Counted from the stretch's first letter, positions 45,201-56,580 are shown. The stretch is DNA of 64,000 bases from Undaria pinnatifida (GCA_012845835.1 JABAKD010000018.1:6441862-6505861), one strand, 5' to 3'. Translations and numbers: made by a program. Notes: a model not told the origin generated them from the letters alone.

Positions 45201-46730
45201 CAGCGTGTGAGCGCGCGCGCGGGGGGCGGCGGCATCATACGACCAACGTCGAACACCAGAGGACAGCTTTCAACGTTCAACGGCCGATTTTGTACATGTG
45301 CAGGCAAGCAAAGAAATCGAGTGCCATGCAAGAGCTTTTACCTCATCATGGGTTCCATGAAGTTGATAAGGGGCATTTCTTTGCGGGGATGTTTTCTGGG
45401 CAACAAACCCAAGCGTGCATACCAGGTGGTCCGTTCATAGGTGTACACAGAGGAGAGACTTCCCCCTACCTTACGCATGCTGCTGTGCTGCGGATATTCT
45501 CGTTTGCTTCCGCTATGCCGTCTCAGTCCCCCCGCCCTTCTCCAGATATGTCGCCAACATCATTACTCCTAAGGCGGCCATCTTACGACAGGGAAGCCGG
45601 CACCTCGTCGTGCCAACCGGAGACAGGGGTGCAAACGGGGGATACGGCAGGTACACCCGTGGACGGCGTGGCGAGGTTTGACGGTGTTTCGACCATAGCC
45701 TTCACCGAGCGGGGCCTCCTGTATGCAATTTGCTGAGGTCCTTTGCCGAGGCCACGACGGCCACCGCTATGAACGCTGTCCGGTGAATTCGGTTTATGGC
45801 TGATAGGTAGGTGAAGGTGAATGGGCCGGGATGGGGGTGGGGGGGAAATAAGGGCCATGACACAAACGCAGGTGAAGGGGGCGGGGTGCAGAAGGGGTTT
45901 GGATGAGGGGTTAGGGGTTGGGGGCGGGGGGGCGGGCGGGGGGCGAGGAGGTGGGGGCGAGGACTAGAGGCCAAACATAAACGGAGACGCCGGTAGTTAC
46001 CACCCGGGTACGTGCTATCGGCAATCAATAACGAATAACGCTTGCTGAGCGCAGGCGGGGGGAAAACACCTACGAGTTGGGCCAGCCGAGAACAGCTTTT
46101 TTGTTCGTCCGTGCATATGTCACGAACGACCAAAAGAAAAACAGAGCTGAGCGTATCCTATTGGTCGGCCAATCAAAGCGGTCATCATGCATGTGCATGT
46201 TGTGTGCTGATTGGGCATGTTCGTGCAATTCGTTGCTTTGAGCTCATTTTCAAGTGGGAAAAAGCATTTTGGAACCGTCTCTTTATGCGGCTGAATACAA
46301 GTTGTTCGCAAACGCGCAGCAAACCCCACGTTTCGCAGGGAATCGCAAATGGGGGATTCTCAAACCAAGTTGTATTGTTTTCACCAGAATTTTTCATTTG
46401 CTTTCATTAAGGGGAACGCAAAGGGAGGCTTTACTGTACAAATAAATACAGAAAAAACATTCGGCAGTTTTGGGTGAAAGCAATATTTGAAAGCGTGCCT
46501 TAGCTCCCGAAAAAATAAATATTGGTGGAGAGGTGCAGGTAACCGCCTTGAAAGAGTAGAACAAGCACATGCTAATTTTCCAGTTAACAAACCACCAAAG
46601 AAAAATGGGATAACAATGGGCACAAGCAACCAAATTACTGTTTATGGCTGGCCCAACTCTTACAGTAGCCACGCCATAGTTGGGGCTAGGGTTACCTAAA
46701 GGTACCGGCTAGGGCTACGTTAAGGGTACC
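42265..46730. other. Duplicated-unit region without a confident gene, copy 2
   Basis: Counterpart of 27,474-31,950. The longest frame is on + at 45,197-45,736 (179 codons, with MQELLPHHGFHEVDKGHFF and SFASAMPSQSPRPSPDMSP). It is interrupted in copy 1, so it is either a decayed gene there or chance here. The - frame 43,289-43,909 (206 codons) is likewise open only in this copy. Confidence 0.5.
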
Positions 46731-47094
46731 TCTTCGCCTCCAATGGTACATGGCACGATAAAGGGTGCACCTGAGGTTTAGGGGGCTAGCCACCGGAGGA
46801 GCTTCTTATTAAAAGGTAAAAATGCAACCCGATTAACACATTCGTCCATTGGTCGATGAAGATGGGAGTGGGATTTTGTCTCAGTCTGTGCAATCACAGC
46901 GCCTTCTACAAATCCGGAGAAACATTTCTCGTGTCCCCATCTTTTCGTTCCCAGCTTACACTTGAAACATCCCGTCGTAGCTTTCTTCTCATGGATTTTG
47001 GTTGGGATCAATGCGGCCTCGTTGCTGCGGCGTGGTACTGCCGCACCCATACGATGCTATTTTTATCCATTCTCAGTGCAGTGGCTTGGTCGTC

Positions 47095-47245
47095 TCATTT
47101 TGTCCGGGTTTGGATCAAGGCTACGGTACCCAATTTTCACTCCCGGGTCAAAGCCAAAGAAGGGTATAGTACTAACTAGAGGTATACCCTTTTTTTGGCT
47201 TTTTTATACCTTTTTTTGGCTTTGACCCCGGTAGTGAAAATTGGG
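47095..47245. repeat. Inverted repeat with GGTATACCC and TTTTGGCTTTGACCC
   Basis: CCAATTTTCACTCCCGGGTC on the left pairs with GACCCCGGTAGTGAAAATTG on the right. GGTATACC and the T-run lie between. It is the hairpin form of the array unit at 47,830-48,130. Confidence 0.6.
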
Positions 47246-47249
47246 GGTA

Positions 47250-47760
47250 TGTAATAGAGTGTCAGTATATCTGGCAATAGATTCGGTAAGATAGTCCGCA
47301 GAGTCATGGTCTATTGGCCACAAGAAGATTCTCATGAACGGAATATTCTAAGTGGAGCGGATGACCCGTAGAATCTAGCTAGTTTGTACCACAAGAGCGT
47401 TCTCGGAAATGCAACGCTCCTCCTCTGGACAAGATAGATAGAAGTAAGCGCGTTAAGCGCTCATGGGGACATAGGACATCTAGGAGAACGTTCCTTGTAC
47501 GTTCCATAGGAAAAGGTCCGGAAGAGAGCACAGCAGCAATGTTGGGGTGAAGCGAACTCTGTGAGCTTCACCCCACCCCCGTGCTCTCACTACCTGCTCT
47601 ACCTGCTCTACCTGCTCTACCTGCTCTACTTGCTTTGCCCTGCGCTACCATGTGCCAAGGGCCTGTTTAGTCTGTCTATTAGAGTTCAATGTAAAGGAAA
47701 TAATGTATAAGCACTTCAGTCTATCCAGCGAGCCACGAGGAGAGACCAAACAAGGGCACC
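47250..47760 (+). mobile_element. LTR-like element, possible solo LTR
   Basis: Begins TGTAATAGAGTGTCAGTATA. It is closely similar to 13,657-14,010, then has four CTGCTCTAC units and a tail AGTTCAATGTAAAGG...CTTCAGTCTATCCAGCG that resembles a retrotransposon LTR end. No internal genes follow. Confidence 0.45.
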
Positions 47761-47829
47761 GGAACCCGTGAGGAGCACGCTTCCCAACACCGACCAACCA
47801 CGCATCCCCCACTCGGAGTACCACTACAG

Positions 47830-48135
47830 GTACCCCCCTACCGTAGCCTTGATCAGAGGCATTCCTTTTTTGGCTTTGACCCGGGAGTGCAAATTTGGGG
47901 TACCCCCCGACCGTAGCCTTGATCAGAGATATACCCTTTTTTGGCTTTGACCCGGGAGTGAAAATTGGGGTATCCTCCCCTACCGTAGCCTTGATCAGAG
48001 GTATACCCTTTTTTGGCTTTGACCCGGGAGTGAAAATTGGCGGTACCCTACTACCGTAGCCTTAATCAGAGGTATACCCTTTTTTGGCTATGACCCCGTA
48101 GTGAAAATTGGGGCTACCCCCCCGCCGTAGCCTTA
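47830..48135 (+). repeat. 70-bp tandem array, five units
   Basis: The unit contains ACCGTAGCCTTGATCAGAGG, TATACCCTTTTTTGGCTTTG and ACCCGGGAGTGAAAATTGGG. GTAGCCT recurs at about 47,843, 47,913, 47,985, 48,056 and 48,127. Confidence 0.85.
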
Positions 48136-48219
48136 ACCTTTGTCAAAGATGGAATGGTAACACAATCTGCGCTGCTCCAAAAATATCGCCTATTAATAAA
48201 GCATTTTTTGTCCATGAAA

Positions 48220-48512
48220 GGACACGTACGTGCTGCACGGTAGAGGTACGCCACTTTTTTTTTTTTTTTTTTCTTGTCTCCAAGGCTTTTCTCGATTTGG
48301 GGACCCAAGAACTCTCCCAACAACTGATTTGTGCACAAACGAAAAACTGCACTACCGGATGAACAACACCCCATGTGGCCTCGGTACACGGCGAGAATCA
48401 CCCAAAAAATAAAATTACGGGGATTTTCCCGACGATTTTGGGTTAAGGAGCGCAGTCTTTCAGAAACGAAAAAGCCAAAAAAAGGTAGACCTGTATCGTA
48501 GAACGTGTATTT
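48220..48512 (-). mobile_element. MITE family A, full length
   Basis: Begins CGTGCTGCACGGTAGAGGT and ends GTAGACCTGTATCGTAGAACG. The interior includes CCCGACGATTTTGGGTTAAG. Confidence 0.75.
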
Positions 48513-48519
48513 TGCCGGT

Positions 48520-48560
48520 GAGAGGTACGGAGTCACTCGTGCGAGTGGCTCAAACCCTGC
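48520..48560. repeat. Palindrome GAGTCACTCGTGCGAGTGGC
   Basis: Near-perfect inverted repeat followed by TCAAACCCTGCTGTATTTGA. The same arrangement occurs at 13,460-13,500. Half-sites occur at 12,600. Confidence 0.55.
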
Positions 48561-48617
48561 TGTATTTGAAAAATAGGGGTATCCGCCCCTATACTATGCT
48601 GAAGCCAGGCATGAGCG

Positions 48618-48885
48618 ATTCTACGATAGCCCCCCCCCCCCGAAAAAAAAAAGCGATTTTCTTCAACCGAGCGTTTCAGGGCTACTCGACACAACAAGGA
48701 AGGGATGCTCTATTGGGACAAAAAAACGTATCCATACATTTTCCTGTGTTATTTTGCAAAGGTATATCGATCGATGACGTCGGGGTGTCGAGGGACACCG
48801 TGTTTCAGGAGGTACGACCGGGAGCTCGTTTTGAAACCGGCGATTTCGTTAAAGAAATGTTTGGCCGGCTACCGTAGGACGACTC
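48618..48885. mobile_element. Inverted-terminus element J, second copy
   Basis: GATTCTACGATAGCC plus C-run at the left and GGCTACCGTAGGACGACTC at the right. The interior matches 3903-4200 in order. Confidence 0.5.
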
Positions 48886-49284
48886 GGAGCCTAAGGAAAA
48901 AAATTGTGCCCACCACACCTCTTCTACCGTAGGTTGAGTCGGCGGCATTGTGGACAAGCCTATCTATCGCAACGTAACACGGGGGCCAAAACTTAAACTG
49001 GGGCACACTGGGGCGACACACCTAGCCAAACGCAACGGACGAGCTTCGGCGGTGGTGGTGCACGGGAGCGTTATTTTTTCGCGCGAGGCAGCGACATATG
49101 TGCCCCCCCCCCTAAATAAAAAAAAACAAAAAAAACAGGTCTATGCACATACCATTCTCACGAGGTCTGAGTGCGAAGCAAGGACACGAGGGTTACCGCA
49201 ATTAGTTAGTGCGAATACGACCGCAAAACACGACCAAAAGGTGAGAATCGCACTGGATAACCGCTGACCCCAATACAACCAGGT

Positions 49285-49690
49285 CATTTTTCGTTTTACG
49301 TTACTCTCGCCGTGTACCGAGGCCATCAATAATGGGGATTGTTCATCCGCGGGGTACGTACGTACTAGCAGTTTTTTTTTTTTGTTGTTCTCCAAATCAG
49401 TTCTTCTTGGTCTTAAAAGCTCCCAAATTGAGGTGGAACCAAAAAAACAGAAGTGGTGCACCCCTCTACTGTAGAACGCGTCATTTTGTATCATAGGCAT
49501 ATGCATAGGTATGCAACGAGTCATCATATGGCATAGGCATAGCTATACAACGATAATCATCCAAAGAAAAAAAATGACCTAGATATCCGACGATTTGGGG
49601 AAAAGTGGGGCGTCCCATCATCCAGAAACCGTTTCTGGACAACAAAACGTATACTGTACCTTAAAATATCTCTATCGTAGCACGTGCCGA
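49285..49690. mobile_element. Two partial MITE family A copies
   Basis: 49,285-49,488 is a + oriented 3' part ending CACCCCTCTACTGTAGAACG. 49,555-49,690 is a reversed 5' part ending TATCTCTATCGTAGCACGTG. Confidence 0.6.
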
Positions 49691-50184
49691 ATACAGCTCC
49701 TCAAAATAGGGAGCACCAAAAAAAAAAAATGGATGCAGGGGGTCGCTACCGTAGCACATGGCACTCAGGCTGAAGCGGTACGATAGAGGCCGCCCTTTTT
49801 GGGATCCTGAAGCGTTTGCCGAGCAATCATGCACCTTCAATCGTGCAGCATGTGTGTCCCTCCAAAGAAACGCCTTTTTTTGGAAACCCTTGGGGTGTGG
49901 GAATCGCGAGCCTCCTGGGTTTCGGCGGAACGGGACCGGTAGCCAGCACGCGTCCCTGGTGGCGCCAAGTGACCGAGCGGAACAAAAGCCGGGTCCATCA
50001 ATTTACCGCCAGGGGGGGGGGTTCTGTGGCATAGTTATCTACACTTTTTGTTAGTAACTGGGAATGCGAGTCTCGCCACAGTATTTCCGAATTGAATTCG
50101 AGTCAGTTATCCCACGCCATTGCAGGGGGTGCAGGCAGCGGATTCTAAGAACTTTCTGAGCTCCTACCTACCGCGAGGAAGGAG
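49691..50184. other. No supported gene; one weak + frame
   Basis: A 72-codon frame at 49,816-50,034 (KETPFFGNPWGVGIASLLGF) reads more like protein than its neighbours. It has no clear splice sites or homologue. Confidence 0.2.
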
Positions 50185-50330
50185 TCCTAGATTATTGTGT
50201 TGTTCACAATGGATGGAACTAGCCATAACCCTAACCCTAACCCTAACCCATAGGAAATGTACCGATGACTGCCCCCTAGTGACGTCACTGGGGTAAAACG
50301 GTTGAAAAAAACACAACAATGTATAATCTG
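50185..50330 (+). repeat. Dispersed element with embedded telomere-like repeats, second copy
   Basis: GATGGAACTAG, then four CCCTAA units, then GACTGCCCCCTAGTGACGTC and GGTTGAAAAAA. Same order as 15,158-15,330. Confidence 0.7.
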
Positions 50331-50559
50331 TGCGTGAGGAGCTCAATGTTTCACCATGATCATCACCCCAAACGTTACCCCCGAACGTGAGGCATTCATT
50401 CGGTTCGCGCAGCCCGCCCCCAACCAACTTCTCTTGAGCAGTAGTCCTAATAATTCAAACACAATCGTAAAAATTATCATATACTGCACCCATGAGTACG
50501 TACTCGAGGAGCTCTCAAACCGCCGCAAAACTGCGTCCCCTCTACCGCACTATAGAGGG

Positions 50560-52620
50560 ATTTGACTCTGTCTTTGCATTCGAGCCCCGCCGACCTCACC
50601 CTGCTGCCCCCCCCTAGGCAACCCGATCCCACCCACATATGCCTGGTCTCACCCGGACCCGAGCCCTACAAAAAAACGAACAAGAGTTTCGCATGGTTTC
50701 GAGGCCATGTGTATCGTTCACCGCGCGGCGCCATGACGCCCGACTCCGCCCCCAACCCGGGCAATCGCCACCCGCGTAATTCGGGCAAATTTCTGTTCTC
50801 GACAATTTTTCCATCCACTCCATCCCATCCTTTCTCCCACCCCGTGCAGATCCTTCCAACTCCCCCTATCCGATCCTTTTACCCACCCCGCCGTTAAAAT
50901 CCATTCAACTCGTGAACTCACTCCATGCGATCCTTTCATAAGGCACTCCATCCGTGCGTTTCAAACCCTCGCACACCGATGTGGAGCCAAGCTGTGCGTA
51001 GACTGGTATGTTATAGCACCGTTTACCCTGAATCGTGTACCCTCTATCCCGGGAACCTCAATTGGAAGAGCTAAATTTTGCCAAAGAGTGGACAACTGCC
51101 GTGGCCTCATATCTAGTCGCTTGTGTTTGTGTTACCCTAGCCAAATAATACCGAGTGCACAACTGCCGTGGTCTCGCAGATATAGCCGCTCGTTCTTGCG
51201 TTACAAGAACCCTAGGAAAGTTCTAGGAAAATTCCTGACAGGTTCCTTCGAAACACTTGTGATATCTATTACATACGTAGACTCGTAGAACCACAGCCAG
51301 GTATAATATGCCGGGAACCTTAATGCAAGAGTCATGTTATACCAAGTGGACCACTCGGCTCAGTTTCACACGCCCTGTGCTGGTTGTTTTCACCCGGAAA
51401 CCTAGGAATATTCCAGGAATAATCCTCAGGTTTTTTCGCAAACGCCTGTGATATCTATTATACACGTATAAATCTGTTTGTGTTGTACCAGTACGTCGTA
51501 TCGAAAGGTTCGATATACAGAGTAGTGGTTAAAGTAGCGGCAACCGGCACTATATCGGCAACCCGCACTATATCGGAAAACGGCACTATAGCCGAAACCG
51601 GCACTGTAGCGGCAAACGGCACTATAGCGGAAACCGGAACTGTAGCGGACAACCGTCACTAATGCTGACCCTACTACTGGTTGTGTCCATCCCTGCCAAC
51701 CGATTTCATAATCACTATAGCGGACAAACGGCACCATGTCGGCAACAGGCGCTACATCGGAAACCGACACTACAGAGGAAACCGGCACTAATGCTCACAC
51801 CGATACTACTGGTTGTTTTTATCTTTACCAAGCGATTTCACAGGTACTATGACGGACAACCGGCACTATAGAGGCAACCGACGCTATAGAGGGGTCACTA
51901 CTTATATATCGAGATATCGAATTTTTCGATACATCGTATCGCTCACAGAGAGACCACCTACTGTTTATCGAGATATCGAACTTTCGATATATCGTATCGC
52001 ACGGGTTTCGCCCTCAATTCTCAGGCACATCCCCGTATGTATACCCTAGCATTATAGCGTTACCCAATCTGTGCAATCCCTTCAATTAGCACTGCTCCAT
52101 ACAGGTCATCCACTCCACCACTCCCTTATGAGGTCCAGAGTTTTGCGAACACCATCACTATGCTTGGCGAGGGCACGGCATACTAACCATCCGGTCCTTT
52201 CATGCACTCCATCCACTCCGTTCTACAATGCTTGAACCCACTCGATCCGTCAATCCACAACGTTCAACGATCCTTTCACCAGCTCCATCCCTCCACCGAC
52301 TGTGTTCAACAATCCTTCCATCCACTCCAACCCTCCTTCGCGAGGTCCAGAGCTGCGAACGCTATTCGCACGATTTGCGAGAGAGCACGGAACCCTTTCA
52401 TACCTTCCATCCACCCTACTGATCAGCCCTTTCACCTACAGCATCCGATCCTTTCATGCCCTCCATCCACTTCGTTCAACAATCCTTTCACCTACTCCAT
52501 CCGATCCTTTCATGCCCTCCATCCACTTCGTTCAACAATCCTTTCACCCGCTCCACCCTTCCTTCATGAGATCTAGAGTTGCGAACACTATCCTCATACT
52601 CTGCGAGAGCACGGCGGCTT
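50560..52620. repeat. Pyrimidine-rich minisatellites and CGGCACTATAG array
   Basis: 50,800-52,600 contains repeated CCATCCACT, GATCCTTTCA and TTCAACAATCCTTTCACC blocks, including a 56-bp unit in tandem near 52,450-52,550. Three copies of GCGAGAGCACGG-type sequence also occur. 51,530-51,900 holds about twenty imperfect units of CGGCACTATAGCGG with AAC. No exon was recognised. Confidence 0.7.
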
Positions 52621-52659
52621 CCATGGGCGTTCTTGGCTCCGCTCCCCTTCGCATCACTT

Positions 52660-53060
52660 CCTCCAGCTGCAAGGGGGGGGGGGGGGGTATAAACACACGA
52701 GATAGAAAGAAAAAGTAAAGAGGCGTTTGTGAAGAGGCGTTTGTGAAGAGGCGTTTGTGAAGGGGCGGGGAGGGGGCGGGGGCGGGGCAGGGGGGTTATC
52801 CAAGAACGGCGTAACACGTCGACTATACTCTTTTGCATCACTTCCACCCGCGACGGGGGCAAAAAACACAAAAAAAAGAAAAGCGCACAGAGGCGTTGTA
52901 TGAGACCGGAAAGGGGAGGCGTTTTTTTACGCGGGAGGGCATAAGCCGTAACGTAAGTCGTAACGGGCACCCGCAGGAGAGGCGTTTTTTAAGCGAAAGG
53001 GCGCACTCCGTCCACAGTACCCCCCGAAAAAGAGATAACGGTACGATATTTCGACTCACC
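52660..53060. repeat. G-run and GAGGCGTTTGTGAA minisatellite
   Basis: A 14-G run at about 52,674-52,687, three tandem GAGGCGTTTGTGAA units at 52,722-52,765, then related GAGGCGTTTTTTA pieces. Non-coding as far as can be seen. Confidence 0.7.
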
Positions 53061-53142
53061 GGGATATGGGATACGCGTTGCGCGTTGCGCATTGGAGGAT
53101 GGGTAGTGGGATCACGCGGCTGCGAGCGTGCTGTGCATCGTT

Positions 53143-53409
53143 ATGGGGTGCTGGTTTGGCTGTTGTGGCACTAGCTCGTCGACGACATCTACTAGACCAT
53201 GGTCGCAAACACAACAGGCACCAATAACTCGGGAGCTGAATCAACCCCGCAGGACAAGAAAAAAAAAACCAACGTATGCGCCATCCTCTAAACCCGTCGG
53301 AGCGACGGATCGCTGTTCATACGCGCGGCCGATGGTGGCATTGTGTCATTATATTTTATGTTGTCCCTTCTTGCCTTGCCTCGCTCAGCATCCCAAAAGC
53401 GTAACATAA
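53143..53409 (+). CDS. Possible small acylated protein, weak
   Basis: 88 codons beginning MGCWFGCCGTSSSTTS. A Gly2 followed by clustered Cys and Ser fits an N-myristoylation plus palmitoylation signal. The remainder is basic, then hydrophobic. No homologue recognised and no conservation to test, so this may be chance. Confidence 0.15.
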   Translation: MGCWFGCCGTSSSTTSTRPWSQTQQAPITRELNQPRRTRKKKPTYAPSSKPVGATDRCSYARPMVALCHYILCCPFLPCLAQHPKSVT

Positions 53410-53874
53410 TTGCCATATTTTCTGGGTTTTAAGTGGAGGAATATTGAGTAGATTCTGGAACAGAACGATAAATAATCCGTTGTTTGTGTTGGCCTCAAGG
53501 ATTGAGGAGTTGAAATTCTACGATAGATGACGATAAGAAATATTGTATAGCTCCGAGAAGACAATTAAACGAAACGTCGGTAAGGCGGAGGGGTTCAGAC
53601 AGGTCGTTGGATTCACGGAATGGGTTACGTGAGTCCAGGTATTGGGCAAACGATAACATGGGAAACAACCCCATGGGATCATCATTCTCGCAAGCTCACT
53701 TTCAGAGGTCGCGGAAGCACAGGAGTCCCACGCAAAAGGCGCGAGGCCTCAGCCGACCATCTACCGTCGTAATCGAGAAGACGTTACAGCCTGCTGGCGA
53801 TTGCACGCCAAACTACCAGGAATCGCCGTAGTTCCTCCTGCCTTGCCTCTCTCAACATCTCAAGTGTGTTCAAA

Positions 53875-54014
53875 AAATTTTCTTGGTTATAAAGGGTCAA
53901 ATAGTAACACGTTATCGGTTATAAACCCTGTGGGAAAGATGAAAAAAATTTTCTTGGTTATAAAGGGTCAAATAGTAACACGTTATCGGTTATAAACCCT
54001 GTGGGAAAGATGAA
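53875..54014 (+). repeat. Perfect 71-bp tandem duplication
   Basis: CTTGGTTATAAAGGGTCAAA starts at 53,882 and again at 53,953. The two units are identical through GTGGGAAAGATGAA. Confidence 0.9.
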
Positions 54015-54024
54015 CGCATGTTAC

Positions 54025-54520
54025 TATACAAGTAGTAGGGGTCCGAACAAGGCGGTCTGCATAAGGCGGTAGACACGTGCTACGATAGAGGTGCACCACC
54101 TTTTTGTTAGTACTACCCCTCAATTCGGGAGCTTAAGACACGTCTTAACCCCCAAAAACGATTTTTTGGAGGAAAGATAAGAATGCTACCGGATGAAAAA
54201 TAATCTCATGGCATCTAGGTACACAACGAGAATCACGCAGAACAAAATGGCTCCTTTTTTTTTTTTTTCTTCCGACGATAGTATTAGCAGGTTATTAGTA
54301 GGTTAAGGAGACCCGTTATTCAAAAACCATTTTCGCCAAAAAAAAGGTACAGTACCTATATGTCGTAGCATGCGTCGGTATCCCGATACAAGGCGGTCAA
54401 AATCGCTTGGCGCGCCTGGGGAATTTGCATTTATATAGCCTGGAAATGGCAAGCTGGCTTCAGGCAAACAAGGCGGTCATATAGCTCTTGCATACCACCG
54501 CCAATTGCTGGGGGACCCCT
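54025..54520. repeat. AAGGCGGT element interrupted by a MITE
   Basis: AAGGCGGT motifs flank the MITE at 54,068-54,377 on both sides (ATAAGGCGGTAGA left, GGTATCCCGATACAAGGCGG right). It ends CATACCACCGCCAATTGCTG, similar to 57,130. Confidence 0.6.
54068..54377 (-). mobile_element. MITE family A, full length, nested
   Basis: CACGTGCTACGATAGAGGTG to TATGTCGTAGCATGCGTC. All family blocks are present in reverse order (CTACCGGATGAAAAATAATC, TTCCGACGATAG). Confidence 0.85.
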
Positions 54521-54547
54521 ACTGTATCCAGCACAATAGAACGGAAG

Positions 54548-54832
54548 GGGGCGCATGCTACGATAGAGGGTGAACCACTTTCGATCCTGAGGTTCCTCGA
54601 TTTGGGGGAGGCTTCAGACCTCTCCCAAAACCTGGTGTGGAGAAAAATAAAACTGCTGCCTGATGAAAAATCTCATGGGTTGGGTGCACGAGGAAAATCA
54701 TGCAAGAGAAAAAATGACCTACTATATATTTTTTTCCCGACGAGTTTGGGTTAAGGAGCCCCGTCATTCGGAAAAAATTTCAGCCAAAAAGAGGTATACC
54801 TTAATACCTCTATCGTAGCATGGGTCAGGGGC
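54548..54832 (-). mobile_element. MITE family A, full length
   Basis: GCATGCTACGATAGAGGG to TACCTCTATCGTAGCATG. It contains a short TATACCTTAATACC duplication at its end. Confidence 0.85.
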
Positions 54833-55763
54833 GGTGTACATTTTTTTTCAAGGAGGCGTATTTCCCGGTAGCGGTGATTACCCGAAGTTAAGAGGGCTTG
54901 AGGTAACAACATTTTTCAGAGGAAATTCCTCAACGTCCCCTATCCCCGCGCTAAAAACGCATCTCCATATAAAATGAAACCCATATGAAATGGAAACACA
55001 CGTCTTTTTCTTCTCCAAACGCTGTATGTAAGGCTGTGCAGCAGAGCAGCATCCCGCTCGGCGCCTCATGGCGGGCGGAGTACTGCAAGGGATACAATTA
55101 AATTATCATAAGAGTTTTTACGTGACTACAACCTTGTTTAAAAAACAGACGATACTCGGTCGCTAGCTCGAGCTACATATATATATATGTACATATATCA
55201 TCCAGCAAAATCAAAACACTTCATAACGAGAAAAAAATGTGCAAAGCGCGATTTCAATCCATGGCCTCCGTAGGCACACAAGGGATACTGGGTGGAAAAA
55301 ACAGACGATATTGAGTCGCCGCCTCCTAGTTGAGGAGCCCTGTAGATCAGATATTAGTTAAGCTTTAGAGCCCCAAAATCCCCTCCTATGCAAATTCCAA
55401 GTATTTTTTCCCAAAAACGGGTTTCCAGCTGTAAAGGCGGGGAAAAATACTTGATTTTAGTATAGGGAGGGATTCGGGGGCTCTAAAGAGGTTAAGCCAA
55501 AACGTGCTACGAAGCCCTATCGTAGCACACCGTCCGACACATGTAGAAATAGCGACAAAAAAAGACGAAAAAACAAAAAAAAAATAACGCAGAAGCAACA
55601 GATGTGCGATGTTTCGAAGAGGGTGTAAAGCACAACGCAAGATCAACATGCCTTCGCGCGCTGTGGCACGACTTCTGAAACTCGCAGCAATATGTCGACA
55701 CGTGCACAATAGCGACGAAAAACAAAGGCGAAAAAACAAAAACCAAAACACAACAAAAGACGA

Positions 55764-56030
55764 GTGCGAGTGCTACGATACAGGTAAAGTAAGGTATACC
55801 TCTTTTTGGCGAAAATGGTTCATGAATGACGGGGCTCCTTAACCCAAAATCGTCGGAAATACGACATTCCCCCTCACCTGATTCTCGTTGTGTATCTATG
55901 GCATGGGATTTTTCGTCCCGCAGCAGTGTTATTTTTGCTCCAAATCAGTTCTTGGGAGAGATCTTAAGCTCCCAAACTGAGGGGCCCCAGAAAAAAAAAG
56001 AAAGGTGCACCTCTATCGTACACACGTAAA
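55764..56030 (+). mobile_element. MITE family A, full length
   Basis: GAGTGCTACGATACAGGT to GTGCACCTCTATCGTACAC, with GGCGAAAATGGTTCATGAAT, AACCCAAAATCGTCGG and CATGGGATTTTTCGTCCC in order. Confidence 0.85.
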
Positions 56031-56504
56031 AAATGACATGTTTTGAAGCAACTTACTGTAGGAGAGCGTGTAGCAGTATAATACCAACATGCCATTGCGT
56101 GCATGGCGCAACTCCTGAAGTTGCCGTTCGGGCACAACACGCTACACGGGATGCTCGGGCTGCGTCGATGAATGCTACGTTCTGAAATCGTCCTATTGTT
56201 TTCGACACTTCCCCCCCGTCCCCCCCCTTGAAAAGCCTCCAAAAAATTAAGAGTGTCCCCACCTTAAGCGTCTGGAGGGTGTGTCCGGTTGCAGCAGAAT
56301 TCATTACCTTCACCACAAAGTCGGCGAAACGGTCCTGGCGGTACCGGGAGATAAGCCAAGACACCGTAACAGCAGCGGGAAGCAGCAAGGGCAGTCTTTA
56401 TATCGTAGTGACCACAAGCAAGCCAGGTATATCGTACACTTTTACAGCGAAAACGGTGCATCGGGTCGTACGGTACCAGCCAGTGTCGCGCTTTACCTGG
56501 TACA

Positions 56505-56580
56505 TTATAAAAAACAAAAATACACTCCATGCTGTGGGATCGATGATTCCGTCCAAACTCATCTACGCATGCATATAAAA
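56505..56580 (+). repeat. Repeat family H fragment
   Basis: AAAATACACTCCATGCTGTG plus GGATCGATGATTCCGTC matches the start of the family H copies at 57,400 and 63,590. Confidence 0.6.

Larger units (their letters stand above)
32399..47133. repeat. Tandem segmental duplication, copy 2
   Basis: Direct repeat of 17,867-32,353, separated from it by about 45 unrelated bases (32,354-32,398). The offset grows from 14,532 at the left to 14,794 at the IQ exon, mainly because of the (GGGA)n expansion. The right end fades at CTACGGTACCCAA near 47,125. Confidence 0.95.

Noticed and set aside
17867-47133. The 14.5-kb unit considered as a giant transposon or integrated virus
   Set aside because: No inverted or long terminal repeats at its ends, no transposase, integrase, polymerase or capsid genes seen; a simple tandem duplication explains it.
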